Shown here: piece by piece, positions 36,232-43,877 of the stretch
Numbering within the stretch: position 1 is the first letter of the stretch
Layout of the letters: each line of letters begins with the position of its first letter
From: Hyphomicrobiales bacterium
GTDB lineage: Bacteria; Pseudomonadota; Alphaproteobacteria; Rhizobiales; Devosiaceae
Assembly: GCA_015490455.1 (NCBI GenBank)
Contig: WFXU01000068.1
Location: forward strand, 1 to 61,054
Reading direction: 5' to 3'
Length of the DNA stretch: 61,054 nt
Notes under the pieces: model-generated
Told to the model about the DNA's origin: nothing
Databases searched by the model: none
What the model saw: only the letters and a program-made list of their open reading frames with translations
Program-made: the position numbers and the translations under genes

Positions 36232-37550
36232 TCTTATCTTTGAAATTGATTAGATATTTGCTGTTCGTGCTGGTGTTTTATTCATTTAGTGTTGCATACG
36301 CACAAGCTAACAACAACATAAATGCAGAAATTTGTTCATGTACACTATGCGCTGATTTAATGGTAAATGTGGGTCGAGTAGACAAATCATATGCCCCAGT
36401 TATCCCAGAAAATGCAGTTGTTGTAGCTACTTCTAAACAGCTAATTAGTGCGCTTAAAAAAGCAAAAAACGGACAAACAATCGTTATAGAGGACGGTATA
36501 TATGATATTGGGTGGCAAAAAATTCCTGCACAAATACGTCTGATTGCACGTAATCTTTGGGGAGCAGTTCTTCCTAATAGTCTCCTTGATTTGAGTGGAA
36601 AAGGAACGCTTATTCAAGGGTTGCGATTTGAAAATGGCGCAGCAGTCTCTTACAAGAATTCGCGTGATCACGCAATTTATATTCGTGCTGATGATATTAA
36701 AATTATCGATAATCAATTCGAAAATGTTGGCGTTAATTCTTCAATCCCTGATAAAACGGGGATAACAATTGAATTGATAAAGGCAGACAATGTGTCCATT
36801 ACCCGAAATCAGTTCTCAAAAAATAAAGGTATTGCAATCAGGATGGATGATTATTCTCGGAAGGCTATTGTTTCAAATAATGATTTTCTTGATAGCCCAA
36901 ATTATGGAGGAGTTGGAGAAATAGTGCATATTGGTGACGCTTTTTCGACAGAGCAAGGAGTATCGCCAGTTGATGATGAAACAAAGGCTCGCATCGAGTT
37001 TAACTATATTAGAGGATGGGATTTGGAACCAGAATTAATTTCAATTAAATCGGATGCTAATATTATTGCTAACAATTTTATAGAAAAATCTGGACAATCT
37101 GCCATTGTTGTAAGAATGGGTAATCGCAATAGAATATATAATAATATTATTAAAGACAACATTGATTTTCCAATACGAATTTCAGGTGAAGAGAACATAA
37201 TAGATAACAATATTTTTAGCGGTACTGGGGCTCTTGTATTTTTACACAATAAAGTTGTCTATCCTAAGCCTTCAAAAAATTTAATATATGCATATTTGGC
37301 TGCTCGCAATAACAAGATTATTAATAATACATTTATTGGATATAATGATATTTTTGGTATTCGTGATCAGTATTATATTGTGCGTGACGCACCAACAGGC
37401 AACTTGTTTGAAAGAAATATAATATATACTCAAGACATTAAGGACTTTGTTCAGCGTCTTAAAAGTGACCAATATGTTCAGTTCAAGAATAATAAAGTCT
37501 TTGATCTATCGCTTTCGTCATGTGTTTTTTCATATGAAGTTAATCGTTAA
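36228..37550 (+). CDS. Secreted beta-helix protein, PL6 polysaccharide-lyase-like
   Basis: The 440-residue protein starts at a TTG overlapping the previous stop and has a signal peptide ending about V-A-Y-A-Q-A. After a Cys-bearing linker (C-S-C-T-L-C) comes V-V-V-A-T-S-K-Q-L-I-S-A-L-K-K-A-K-N-G-Q-T-I-V-I-E-D-G-I-Y, which matches the start of PL6 lyases (alginate lyase/chondroitinase B). A parallel beta-helix with many N-N and I-x-N-N turns follows. PL6 enzymes cut uronic-acid glycans by beta-elimination, so the island's own uronic-acid polymer is a candidate substrate. Catalytic residues are not verified. It may instead be a non-catalytic beta-helix. Confidence 0.65.
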   Translation: MILSLKLIRYLLFVLVFYSFSVAYAQANNNINAEICSCTLCADLMVNVGRVDKSYAPVIPENAVVVATSKQLISALKKAKNGQTIVIEDGIYDIGWQKIPAQIRLIARNLWGAVLPNSLLDLSGKGTLIQGLRFENGAAVSYKNSRDHAIYIRADDIKIIDNQFENVGVNSSIPDKTGITIELIKADNVSITRNQFSKNKGIAIRMDDYSRKAIVSNNDFLDSPNYGGVGEIVHIGDAFSTEQGVSPVDDETKARIEFNYIRGWDLEPELISIKSDANIIANNFIEKSGQSAIVVRMGNRNRIYNNIIKDNIDFPIRISGEENIIDNNIFSGTGALVFLHNKVVYPKPSKNLIYAYLAARNNKIINNTFIGYNDIFGIRDQYYIVRDAPTGNLFERNIIYTQDIKDFVQRLKSDQYVQFKNNKVFDLSLSSCVFSYEVNR

Positions 37551-37649
37551 AATACATTGAGCTTGCAGTAATATTTGCTAATTAATTCTCGAGCCATCTA
37601 TTAAGACAACACTCTTTGGGTTTGTGCGTTTCACCTTTTTTTACTATTC

Positions 37650-38990
37650 TCACTCCCATGCTGTTAAACTACCAACAACTCCGTAAATACGAGTTGGATC
37701 TATTGGGAGATGACCGGGATATAATATTGGCGAGGCTATTAATATTTGACTGCCAGGTTCCTGATAAATCCTTGTAATATTGGTATCATAGCCAACGAAA
37801 TTAGCCACATCATAACTTACACGTCTGGTTACTTGAACCCAGCCGCTAGAATTATCAATTATGGTTGCAGATTGTTTAGCAACGCCATCAATGAATAAAA
37901 GATTACTGCCGGTTGGACTTAATGCGCAACTTCCTGAACTAACATAGAGCCAGAAATTTAATGTCACATTTTGCGGAATAGGAATGGCTTTTGTGACCAT
38001 GTTCAAATAATATGTATTACCAGAAACTGTAATACTAGCCGCAGTTCCACTACCTGCTATAATATTTAGCGAAAAAAATTCTGGTCCATAGCGCAATATA
38101 TTTGCAGGAGCACCCGGTCGCATTTTTTGAACTAATTGTTCAATTTCAGGCGCCATAGTTCCTGCAGTTCCGCCAAAATTTATATTGTTATGAATATATT
38201 TTGAACCCTGTGTGAGAGAGCTTCCATTATAAGGTACAAAATATGATGGGGCTACAAAGGCAGTTGCTGACAAGCCCTTAGGCTCTGGGGTGCCTGCGAA
38301 TCTACCGCCATCTCCCAGAAGGTTAAAAACTGCCATATTAGTAAGCGGTGCAGTGGCTGGGAAACTCACTTCTGCGCTTGTCGCATCAATAATTATCGCT
38401 TCTTTCCAATTAGTGCCATCAGAGCTGGTTTTAACATGAAGATTATTATCTCCTGCTAGCCCAATTTCTGCATGACCTATATAATTTGATTGAAATAATA
38501 TAGACGCTGTTTCTGAGGATGTATATTTGTTTATTTTTAATTGATGCCCATTTCCTTCATGGTTAAACAGGCTATATTGTGAATTGACCAATAAGCGATT
38601 TGTTAAATCGGCGGTTCCATTTATTCCGATTTTATCAAAATTTGTTGAGGCTTCAACAAGATCCTCCCAATTATCGTTTTTCCGGACAATAGCTTTTTGT
38701 TCATCTTCTAACCAAGCAATTGTTCCTTCATTTGGCGAGTAAAATTCCCAAGATCCTTCTTGAAAAGCTGCTAGCTCACCTTCGTGAGTAGACCATTCAT
38801 TCGTAGCACCCGGAGCAACAATAAATACTTGTCCATTTGTTGGTGATGCTGGTGGAACATTCAGATCACGGTCTTTTACAAAAAGTTGCACTAGAACATC
38901 AAGTTTACGAATAGCCTCATTGTGGGTGATATGTTTTTGCGCTTGTGAAGCACTTATGTAGGGAAGTGAAAGATTTGGAGTCTGTGTCAT
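37650..38990 (-). CDS. DUF2793-domain protein
   Basis: A 446-residue protein whose first 120 residues have the DUF2793 pattern: L-S-L-P-Y-I-S-A-S-Q-A-Q-K-H-I-T-H-N-E-A-I-R-K-L-D, then G-Q-V-F-I-V-A-P-G-A-T, then W-E-F-Y-S-P-N-E-G-T-I-A-W. DUF2793 occurs in Rhizobiales and Rhodobacterales, often in prophage or gene-transfer-agent tail regions and near polysaccharide genes. The rest looks like beta-rich surface or carbohydrate-binding modules; residues about 310-410 resemble a galactose-binding-like fold. No signal peptide is seen. It is the only leftward gene in the island, with GAGGAT ahead of its ATG, so it is separately transcribed. Confidence 0.75.
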   Translation of the reverse strand: MTQTPNLSLPYISASQAQKHITHNEAIRKLDVLVQLFVKDRDLNVPPASPTNGQVFIVAPGATNEWSTHEGELAAFQEGSWEFYSPNEGTIAWLEDEQKAIVRKNDNWEDLVEASTNFDKIGINGTADLTNRLLVNSQYSLFNHEGNGHQLKINKYTSSETASILFQSNYIGHAEIGLAGDNNLHVKTSSDGTNWKEAIIIDATSAEVSFPATAPLTNMAVFNLLGDGGRFAGTPEPKGLSATAFVAPSYFVPYNGSSLTQGSKYIHNNINFGGTAGTMAPEIEQLVQKMRPGAPANILRYGPEFFSLNIIAGSGTAASITVSGNTYYLNMVTKAIPIPQNVTLNFWLYVSSGSCALSPTGSNLLFIDGVAKQSATIIDNSSGWVQVTRRVSYDVANFVGYDTNITRIYQEPGSQILIASPILYPGHLPIDPTRIYGVVGSLTAWE

Positions 38991-39249
38991 ATTATCCTCA
39001 AAATGTTTAGTTTTATAAGGATAGTTGACTTATGTGCATCGTGGATAAGTATTTACATAATTTTTAATAATTTTGAAAATTTTTAGAAAGAGTTTTTGCA
39101 TATTTCAATCCTAGAAGCCTAGACAGATGTAATCATATATGGGAGATAGAAGTTAAAAATTATTCCTTTATCTTTGTTGATTGATTTATAGAAAGAATAT
39201 ATATCAGTCTCGCCGAAAGTTTGCCTTATCATTATGGAGCTTATGTTTA
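38991..39249. promoter_or_regulatory. Divergent intergenic region inside the island
   Basis: This 259-bp AT-rich gap separates the leftward DUF2793 gene from the rightward amidotransferase gene, so it must hold promoters for both. I see no operator or terminator that stands out. An in-frame TTG at 39181 extends the downstream ORF, but the conserved protein begins at 39250. Confidence 0.4.
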
Positions 39250-40383
39250 ATGTTGGAATATAAAATCTGTAATAATTGTGTTATGGATACTAGTGATAGT
39301 GCCATAAGTTTTGATGAGAATGGTGTTTGTGATCATTGTCAAAATTTTCAAAAAAATATTTTACCAAACTGGCATACTGATGAGATAGGCAAAGCGCAAG
39401 TAGTTAAATTAGTAGAAGATATAAAGCTCTCTGGAAAAAATAAAGAGTTTGATTGTATTTTAGGGATGAGTGGCGGGCTTGATAGCTCTTATATGCTACA
39501 TTTGGTGGTAACAGAATTTGGTTTACGCCCTTTAGTTTTTCATGTTGATGCTGGCTGGAACACAGATCTTGCGGTTAACAATATACAAGTAATGATAGAT
39601 AAATTGGGTCTTGACCTTTACACAGAGGTCATAGATTGGCAAGAAATGAAGGATTTTCAGCTTGCATTTTTTAAGTCTGGCGTTCCTCATTTAGACATAC
39701 CACAAGATCATGCATTTATTGCAACGCTTTATCATTTTGCAAATAAGCATAATATAAAATATATTATGAACGGAGGAAATTATTCAACAGAGTGTGTTCG
39801 CAATCCGTTGGAATGGTTATATTACGGAACTGATATGGCACAATTAAAAGATATTCAACGACGCTTTGGCACAAAAAAACTCAAAAAATATCCGTTTAGC
39901 CCCATTCTTTTTCATAAGGTTTATTTACGATATTTACGCGGAGTAAAAGTTGTAAAGCCGCTTAATTATTTGCCATATACTAAAAAGATGGCAATAGAAA
40001 CTCTTTCTTCAAAATATGGTTGGACACCTTACCCGCAAAAACATTTTGAAAGCCGTTTTACAAGATTTTATGAAGGATATTGGCTACCTACACGTTTTGG
40101 CTATGATACCCGGCGCGTGCAATATTCTTCTTTAATTTTAACTGGACAAATGAGTAGAAGTGAAGCATTAAAAAAATTAGAAAAACCCGCCTATAATCCA
40201 GAAACTATTGATGAAGAGTTTGAATATATTGCAACTAAACTTGGAATTTCAGTTAAAGAATTACGTTACTATCATGAGATGCCTCTGAAAACTTATCGTG
40301 ATTATCGTAATCAAGAAGCAATGTTTAATCTTGGTGCTAAAGTGCTTAATTTGTTAGGCATTGAAAGAAATATAAAACGGTAA
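39250..40383 (+). CDS. wbpG: N-acetyl sugar amidotransferase (WbpG/PseA-like)
   Basis: 377 residues from the ATG at 39250. An upstream in-frame TTG would add a leader that is not part of the family. The N-terminus has a Cys4 knuckle (C7, C10, C27, C30) starting M-L-E-Y-K-I-C-N-N-C-V-M-D-T, then the PP-loop G-M-S-G-G-L-D-S-S (about 72-80) for ATP activation. WbpG turns a sugar N-acyl group into an amidino group using ammonia channelled from HisH/HisF-like partners, whose genes follow directly (4 bp and 1-bp overlap). Confidence 0.9.
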   Translation: MLEYKICNNCVMDTSDSAISFDENGVCDHCQNFQKNILPNWHTDEIGKAQVVKLVEDIKLSGKNKEFDCILGMSGGLDSSYMLHLVVTEFGLRPLVFHVDAGWNTDLAVNNIQVMIDKLGLDLYTEVIDWQEMKDFQLAFFKSGVPHLDIPQDHAFIATLYHFANKHNIKYIMNGGNYSTECVRNPLEWLYYGTDMAQLKDIQRRFGTKKLKKYPFSPILFHKVYLRYLRGVKVVKPLNYLPYTKKMAIETLSSKYGWTPYPQKHFESRFTRFYEGYWLPTRFGYDTRRVQYSSLILTGQMSRSEALKKLEKPAYNPETIDEEFEYIATKLGISVKELRYYHEMPLKTYRDYRNQEAMFNLGAKVLNLLGIERNIKR

Positions 40384-40387
40384 TAAT

Positions 40388-41005
40388 ATGATTGGTATCA
40401 TTGATTACGGATCTGGCAATGTTTTTGCTATAATGAACATTCTTAAACAGCATAAGATTGCTCATTTTTTATCTGCTGATCCAAAAGAATTAGAAAAAGC
40501 AGATCGCTATATTCTTCCCGGTGTTGGAGCTTTTGATCCGACAATGGAAAATTTAACTAATTCCGGTGTCATTGAAAGTTTGAATGAGCAAGTAATTAAC
40601 AAGGGAAAAAAGATATTAGGTATTTGCGTTGGCATGCAATTATTAGCTGAAGGAAGCGATGAGGGAAATAGATCTGGTCTTGGGTGGATTAATGGTAGAG
40701 TGAGAAAAATTGATATTAGTAAATTGACTTCCCCCCCACACCTGCCTCATATGGGCTGGAATTCTCTAAAATTATCCGGAACTAGCCCATTATTTTCTAA
40801 TATTGACGTTGATCGTGGGTTTTATTTTTTACATAATTATTATTTTGATGCAGCAAAGAGCGAACATGTTTCAGCCTATGTTAATTATGGCATAGACATT
40901 CCCTGTGCCGTTGAGCGTGATAATATATTTGGGGTGCAATTTCATCCAGAAAAAAGCCATTCAAATGGTGTGCAGCTTCTTATAAATTTTGCGGAGTTAC
41001 CCTAA
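40388..41005 (+). CDS. hisH: HisH-like glutaminase for sugar amidination
   Basis: A class I glutamine amidotransferase of 205 residues. The catalytic triad is Cys80 (I-L-G-I-C-V-G-M-Q-L), His186 and Glu188 (F-H-P-E-K-S). The opening I-G-I-I-D-Y-G-S-G-N is HisH-type. HisH normally feeds ammonia to HisF in histidine synthesis, but here it sits between wbpG and a HisF homologue that has lost a catalytic Asp. The likely job is supplying ammonia to the sugar amidotransferase, as in P. aeruginosa O5. Confidence 0.9.
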   Translation: MIGIIDYGSGNVFAIMNILKQHKIAHFLSADPKELEKADRYILPGVGAFDPTMENLTNSGVIESLNEQVINKGKKILGICVGMQLLAEGSDEGNRSGLGWINGRVRKIDISKLTSPPHLPHMGWNSLKLSGTSPLFSNIDVDRGFYFLHNYYFDAAKSEHVSAYVNYGIDIPCAVERDNIFGVQFHPEKSHSNGVQLLINFAELP

Positions 41006-41751
41006 TGTTACGATCAAGAATTATTCCCTGCCTTTTGATGCGGGATAAAGGGCTAGTTAAAACCAGACTTTTCAAAGATGATAAATATGTTGGTGATCCA
41101 ATTAATGCCGTAAAAATTTTTAATGAAAAAGAAGTTGATGAATTATCATTATTTGATATTGATGCCACAGTTAATGGAAGTGAACCAGATTACGAACATT
41201 TAAGAAATATTGCCGCCGAAAGTAGAATGCCTTTATGTTATGGCGGAGGGATTACTTCAGCAAAACAAGCCGCAAAAATTATTGCATTGGGATTTGAAAA
41301 AATATCAATAAGTTCAGCAGCAATTTCTCAACCTGAGTTAATAAGAGAAATAGCAAATGCAATTGGTAGTCAGAGTGTGGTTGTTACTATTGATGTGAAA
41401 AAGACCGGGCTTATGAGTAATTACTCAATTTATACTCATAATGGGCAAAAAAAACATAAAATTAAATTGTTAGATTTTATATCAGAAGTTGAAAAATTTG
41501 GTGCCGGAGAAATAATTATCAATTCTATAGATAGAGATGGTATGATGAAAGGTTATGACCTATCATTAGCTATAGCTGTAAGAAACAAGGTGAATATTCC
41601 TTTAACATTTCTTGGAGGTGCTGGAAGCATAAATGATATGTCTGAATTAATCAATAAAGTTGGAATTGTTGGAGCAGCGGCAGGTAGTCTTTTTGTATTT
41701 AAGGGAATTTATCGTGCGGTTTTAATAACATATGATAGGCCAAAATTATAA
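41005..41751 (+). CDS. hisF: HisF-like subunit for sugar amidination, Asp11 replaced
   Basis: A 248-residue (beta-alpha)8 protein of the HisF family. The start M-L-R-S-R-I-I-P-C-L-L-M-R-D aligns residue by residue with HisF, where position 11 is the catalytic Asp of I-A-C-L-D-V; here it is Leu11. The second catalytic Asp survives in V-V-T-I-D-V-K-K, and F-L-G-G-A-G-S-I-N-D-M is kept. Loss of Asp11 argues against imidazole glycerol phosphate synthesis and for a role as ammonia conduit between HisH and WbpG. The gene overlaps hisH by 1 bp and the next gene by 1 bp. Confidence 0.88.
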   Translation: MLRSRIIPCLLMRDKGLVKTRLFKDDKYVGDPINAVKIFNEKEVDELSLFDIDATVNGSEPDYEHLRNIAAESRMPLCYGGGITSAKQAAKIIALGFEKISISSAAISQPELIREIANAIGSQSVVVTIDVKKTGLMSNYSIYTHNGQKKHKIKLLDFISEVEKFGAGEIIINSIDRDGMMKGYDLSLAIAVRNKVNIPLTFLGGAGSINDMSELINKVGIVGAAAGSLFVFKGIYRAVLITYDRPKL

Positions 41752-43877
41752 TGAAACAAATTCTGCAAAATCTATCAAACGGTAAGTCCGAGCTTGTGAC
41801 TGCCCCAGCACCAAAAGTTACAGCAGGTTCACTATTAATTGATACCACTACCTCTCTTATTTCTACGGGAACAGAGCGCATGTTGGTTGATTTTGGTAAG
41901 GCAAATATGTTGCAAAAGGCAAAGGCTCAACCTGAAAAAGTCAAGCAAGTGCTAGGAAAAGTGCAAACTGATGGGTTAATGACTACCATTGATGCTGTTA
42001 GATCAAAATTGGGTCAGCCAATTCCCTTGGGCTATAGTAATGTTGGTCGTGTAAAAGCAGTTGGCGCTGGGGTGGAAGGTTTTCACAAGGGTGATAGAGT
42101 TGTCTCTAATGGAGCGCATGCTGATGTGGTGCGTGTGCCAAAAAATCTTTGTGCAAAAATCCCTGATAATGTCAGTGATGAAGAAGCTAGTTTTACCGTT
42201 GTAGCCTCTATCGGATTACAAGGCATTCGTTTGGCTGAGCCAACATTGGGGGAGGCTTTTGTAGTTACTGGTGTTGGGCTTATTGGTCTTTTAACCGTGC
42301 AACTATTAATTGCGCAAGGTTGTAGAGTATTAGCGATTGATTTTGATGCAACAAAATTAGAATTAGCCAAAAAATTTGGTGCTGAAATCTGCAATCCAGC
42401 AAAAGGCGAAGACCCGGTTGCAAAAGCAATGGCTTTTAGTCGCAACATTGGAGTTGATGGAGTAATTATTACCGCCTCAACCAAATCTTCTGATCCTGTT
42501 AGCCAAGCTGCCAATATGTCGCGCAAAAGGGGACGAATTATTTTAGTTGGGGTTACTGGTTTAGAATTAAATCGATCTGAATTTTATGAAAAAGAACTAG
42601 TTTTTCAAGTTTCTTGCTCTTATGGTCCCGGTCGCTATGATAATGCTTATGAAGAAAATGGGCAAGATTACCCTATTGGCTTTGTGCGCTGGACGGAACA
42701 ACGTAATTTTGTAGCCATATTAGATATGATGGCAAGCGGTAAATTAGATGTTACAGAATTAATTACCCATAAATTTGAATTTGAAGATGCGCCAAAAGCC
42801 TATGATCTTTTAAGCAATGATAAGTCTGCTTTGGGAATATTGTTAAATTATTCTCATTCAATTAAACAGCGCCATATTAAAACAATTTCATTATCAAAAC
42901 CTGTTTCATATGAAGCTAACAGACCTGTTGTTGGTTTTATTGGCGCTGGTAATTATGCTTCTCGTATGTTGATACCAGCATTTAAGAAAGCTGGCGCAGC
43001 ATTACATACAATTGCATCAAGTTCTGGCACAAGCAGTGTTGTGCATGGTAAAAAATTAGGTTTTGCAAATGCAACTTCTGATAGTAAGACTTTGATAGAT
43101 AATGATGAGATAAATATAATTGCCATTGTAACGCGTCATAATAGCCATGCCGCTTTAACCGTTGAATGTTTAGATGCAAAAAAACATGTTTTTGTAGAAA
43201 AACCGCTTGCTTTAACATTGAATGAATTGGCAAAAATAGAAAAATCTTACGCTAAAGCTAATAGGCATTTAATGGTTGGTTTTAATAGACGCTTTGCTCC
43301 ACAAATTCAAACCATGAAAAAACTGCTTGATAGTGTAAGCGAGCCAAAAACTTTTATCATGGTAATGAATGCAGGAGCAATTCCTGCAGATCATTGGACG
43401 CAGGACAGCGATATTGGTGGAGGAAGAATTATCGGAGAGGCTTGCCATTATATTGATTTAATGCGCTTTTTGGCAGGCTCTGAAATAATTTCTGTTCAGG
43501 CTCGCCGCATGGGTGATAGTGATGGGGTTGCAATAAGCGAAGATAAGGCGGCTATTATTTTGGGCTTTGCTGATGGCTCATTTGGCACTATTCATTATCT
43601 TGCCAATGGCGCTTCTTCTTTTCCTAAAGAGCGAATAGAGGTCTTTGCCGCTGGAAAAATTTTGCAACTTGATAATTTTCTAAAACTTAAAGGCTTTGGC
43701 TGGCATGGTTTTAAGAAGCAAAATCTTTTACGACAAGATAAGGGGCAAAATGCTTGCTCTGCTGCTTTCTTAAATGCAATAAAAACTGGCAATCCTTGCC
43801 CAATTCCTGCAAATGAATTGTTTGAAGTTGCTAGAGTGAGTATAGAAATTGCACAAATTTTACGGAAACAAACTTGA
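41751..43877 (+). CDS. Bi-domain oxidoreductase (zinc alcohol dehydrogenase-like + Gfo/Idh/MocA)
   Basis: A fusion of 708 residues. Residues 1-370 are a medium-chain dehydrogenase/reductase, with a GroES-like part (I-P-L-G-Y-S-N-V-G-R-V) and an NAD(P) fold (V-T-G-V-G-L-I-G-L-L-T-V-Q). Residues 385-700 are Gfo/Idh/MocA, with G-F-I-G-A-G-N-Y-A-S and H-V-F-V-E-K-P-L-A-L. The pattern of Cys/His zinc ligands typical of true alcohol dehydrogenases is not evident. Such fusions recur beside heparinase-like genes in polysaccharide clusters, and the next gene overlaps this one by 4 bp. The substrate is unknown, probably a nucleotide sugar. Confidence 0.85.
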   Translation: MKQILQNLSNGKSELVTAPAPKVTAGSLLIDTTTSLISTGTERMLVDFGKANMLQKAKAQPEKVKQVLGKVQTDGLMTTIDAVRSKLGQPIPLGYSNVGRVKAVGAGVEGFHKGDRVVSNGAHADVVRVPKNLCAKIPDNVSDEEASFTVVASIGLQGIRLAEPTLGEAFVVTGVGLIGLLTVQLLIAQGCRVLAIDFDATKLELAKKFGAEICNPAKGEDPVAKAMAFSRNIGVDGVIITASTKSSDPVSQAANMSRKRGRIILVGVTGLELNRSEFYEKELVFQVSCSYGPGRYDNAYEENGQDYPIGFVRWTEQRNFVAILDMMASGKLDVTELITHKFEFEDAPKAYDLLSNDKSALGILLNYSHSIKQRHIKTISLSKPVSYEANRPVVGFIGAGNYASRMLIPAFKKAGAALHTIASSSGTSSVVHGKKLGFANATSDSKTLIDNDEINIIAIVTRHNSHAALTVECLDAKKHVFVEKPLALTLNELAKIEKSYAKANRHLMVGFNRRFAPQIQTMKKLLDSVSEPKTFIMVMNAGAIPADHWTQDSDIGGGRIIGEACHYIDLMRFLAGSEIISVQARRMGDSDGVAISEDKAAIILGFADGSFGTIHYLANGASSFPKERIEVFAAGKILQLDNFLKLKGFGWHGFKKQNLLRQDKGQNACSAAFLNAIKTGNPCPIPANELFEVARVSIEIAQILRKQT

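Noticed and set aside
39181-39249. TTG-initiated extension of the WbpG-like protein
   Set aside because: The extra 23 residues are not part of the family, and the ATG at 39250 matches the conserved start at the Cys knuckle.
40388-41751. hisH/hisF as part of histidine biosynthesis
   Set aside because: No other his genes are adjacent, the genes are coupled to wbpG, and HisF lacks Asp11.
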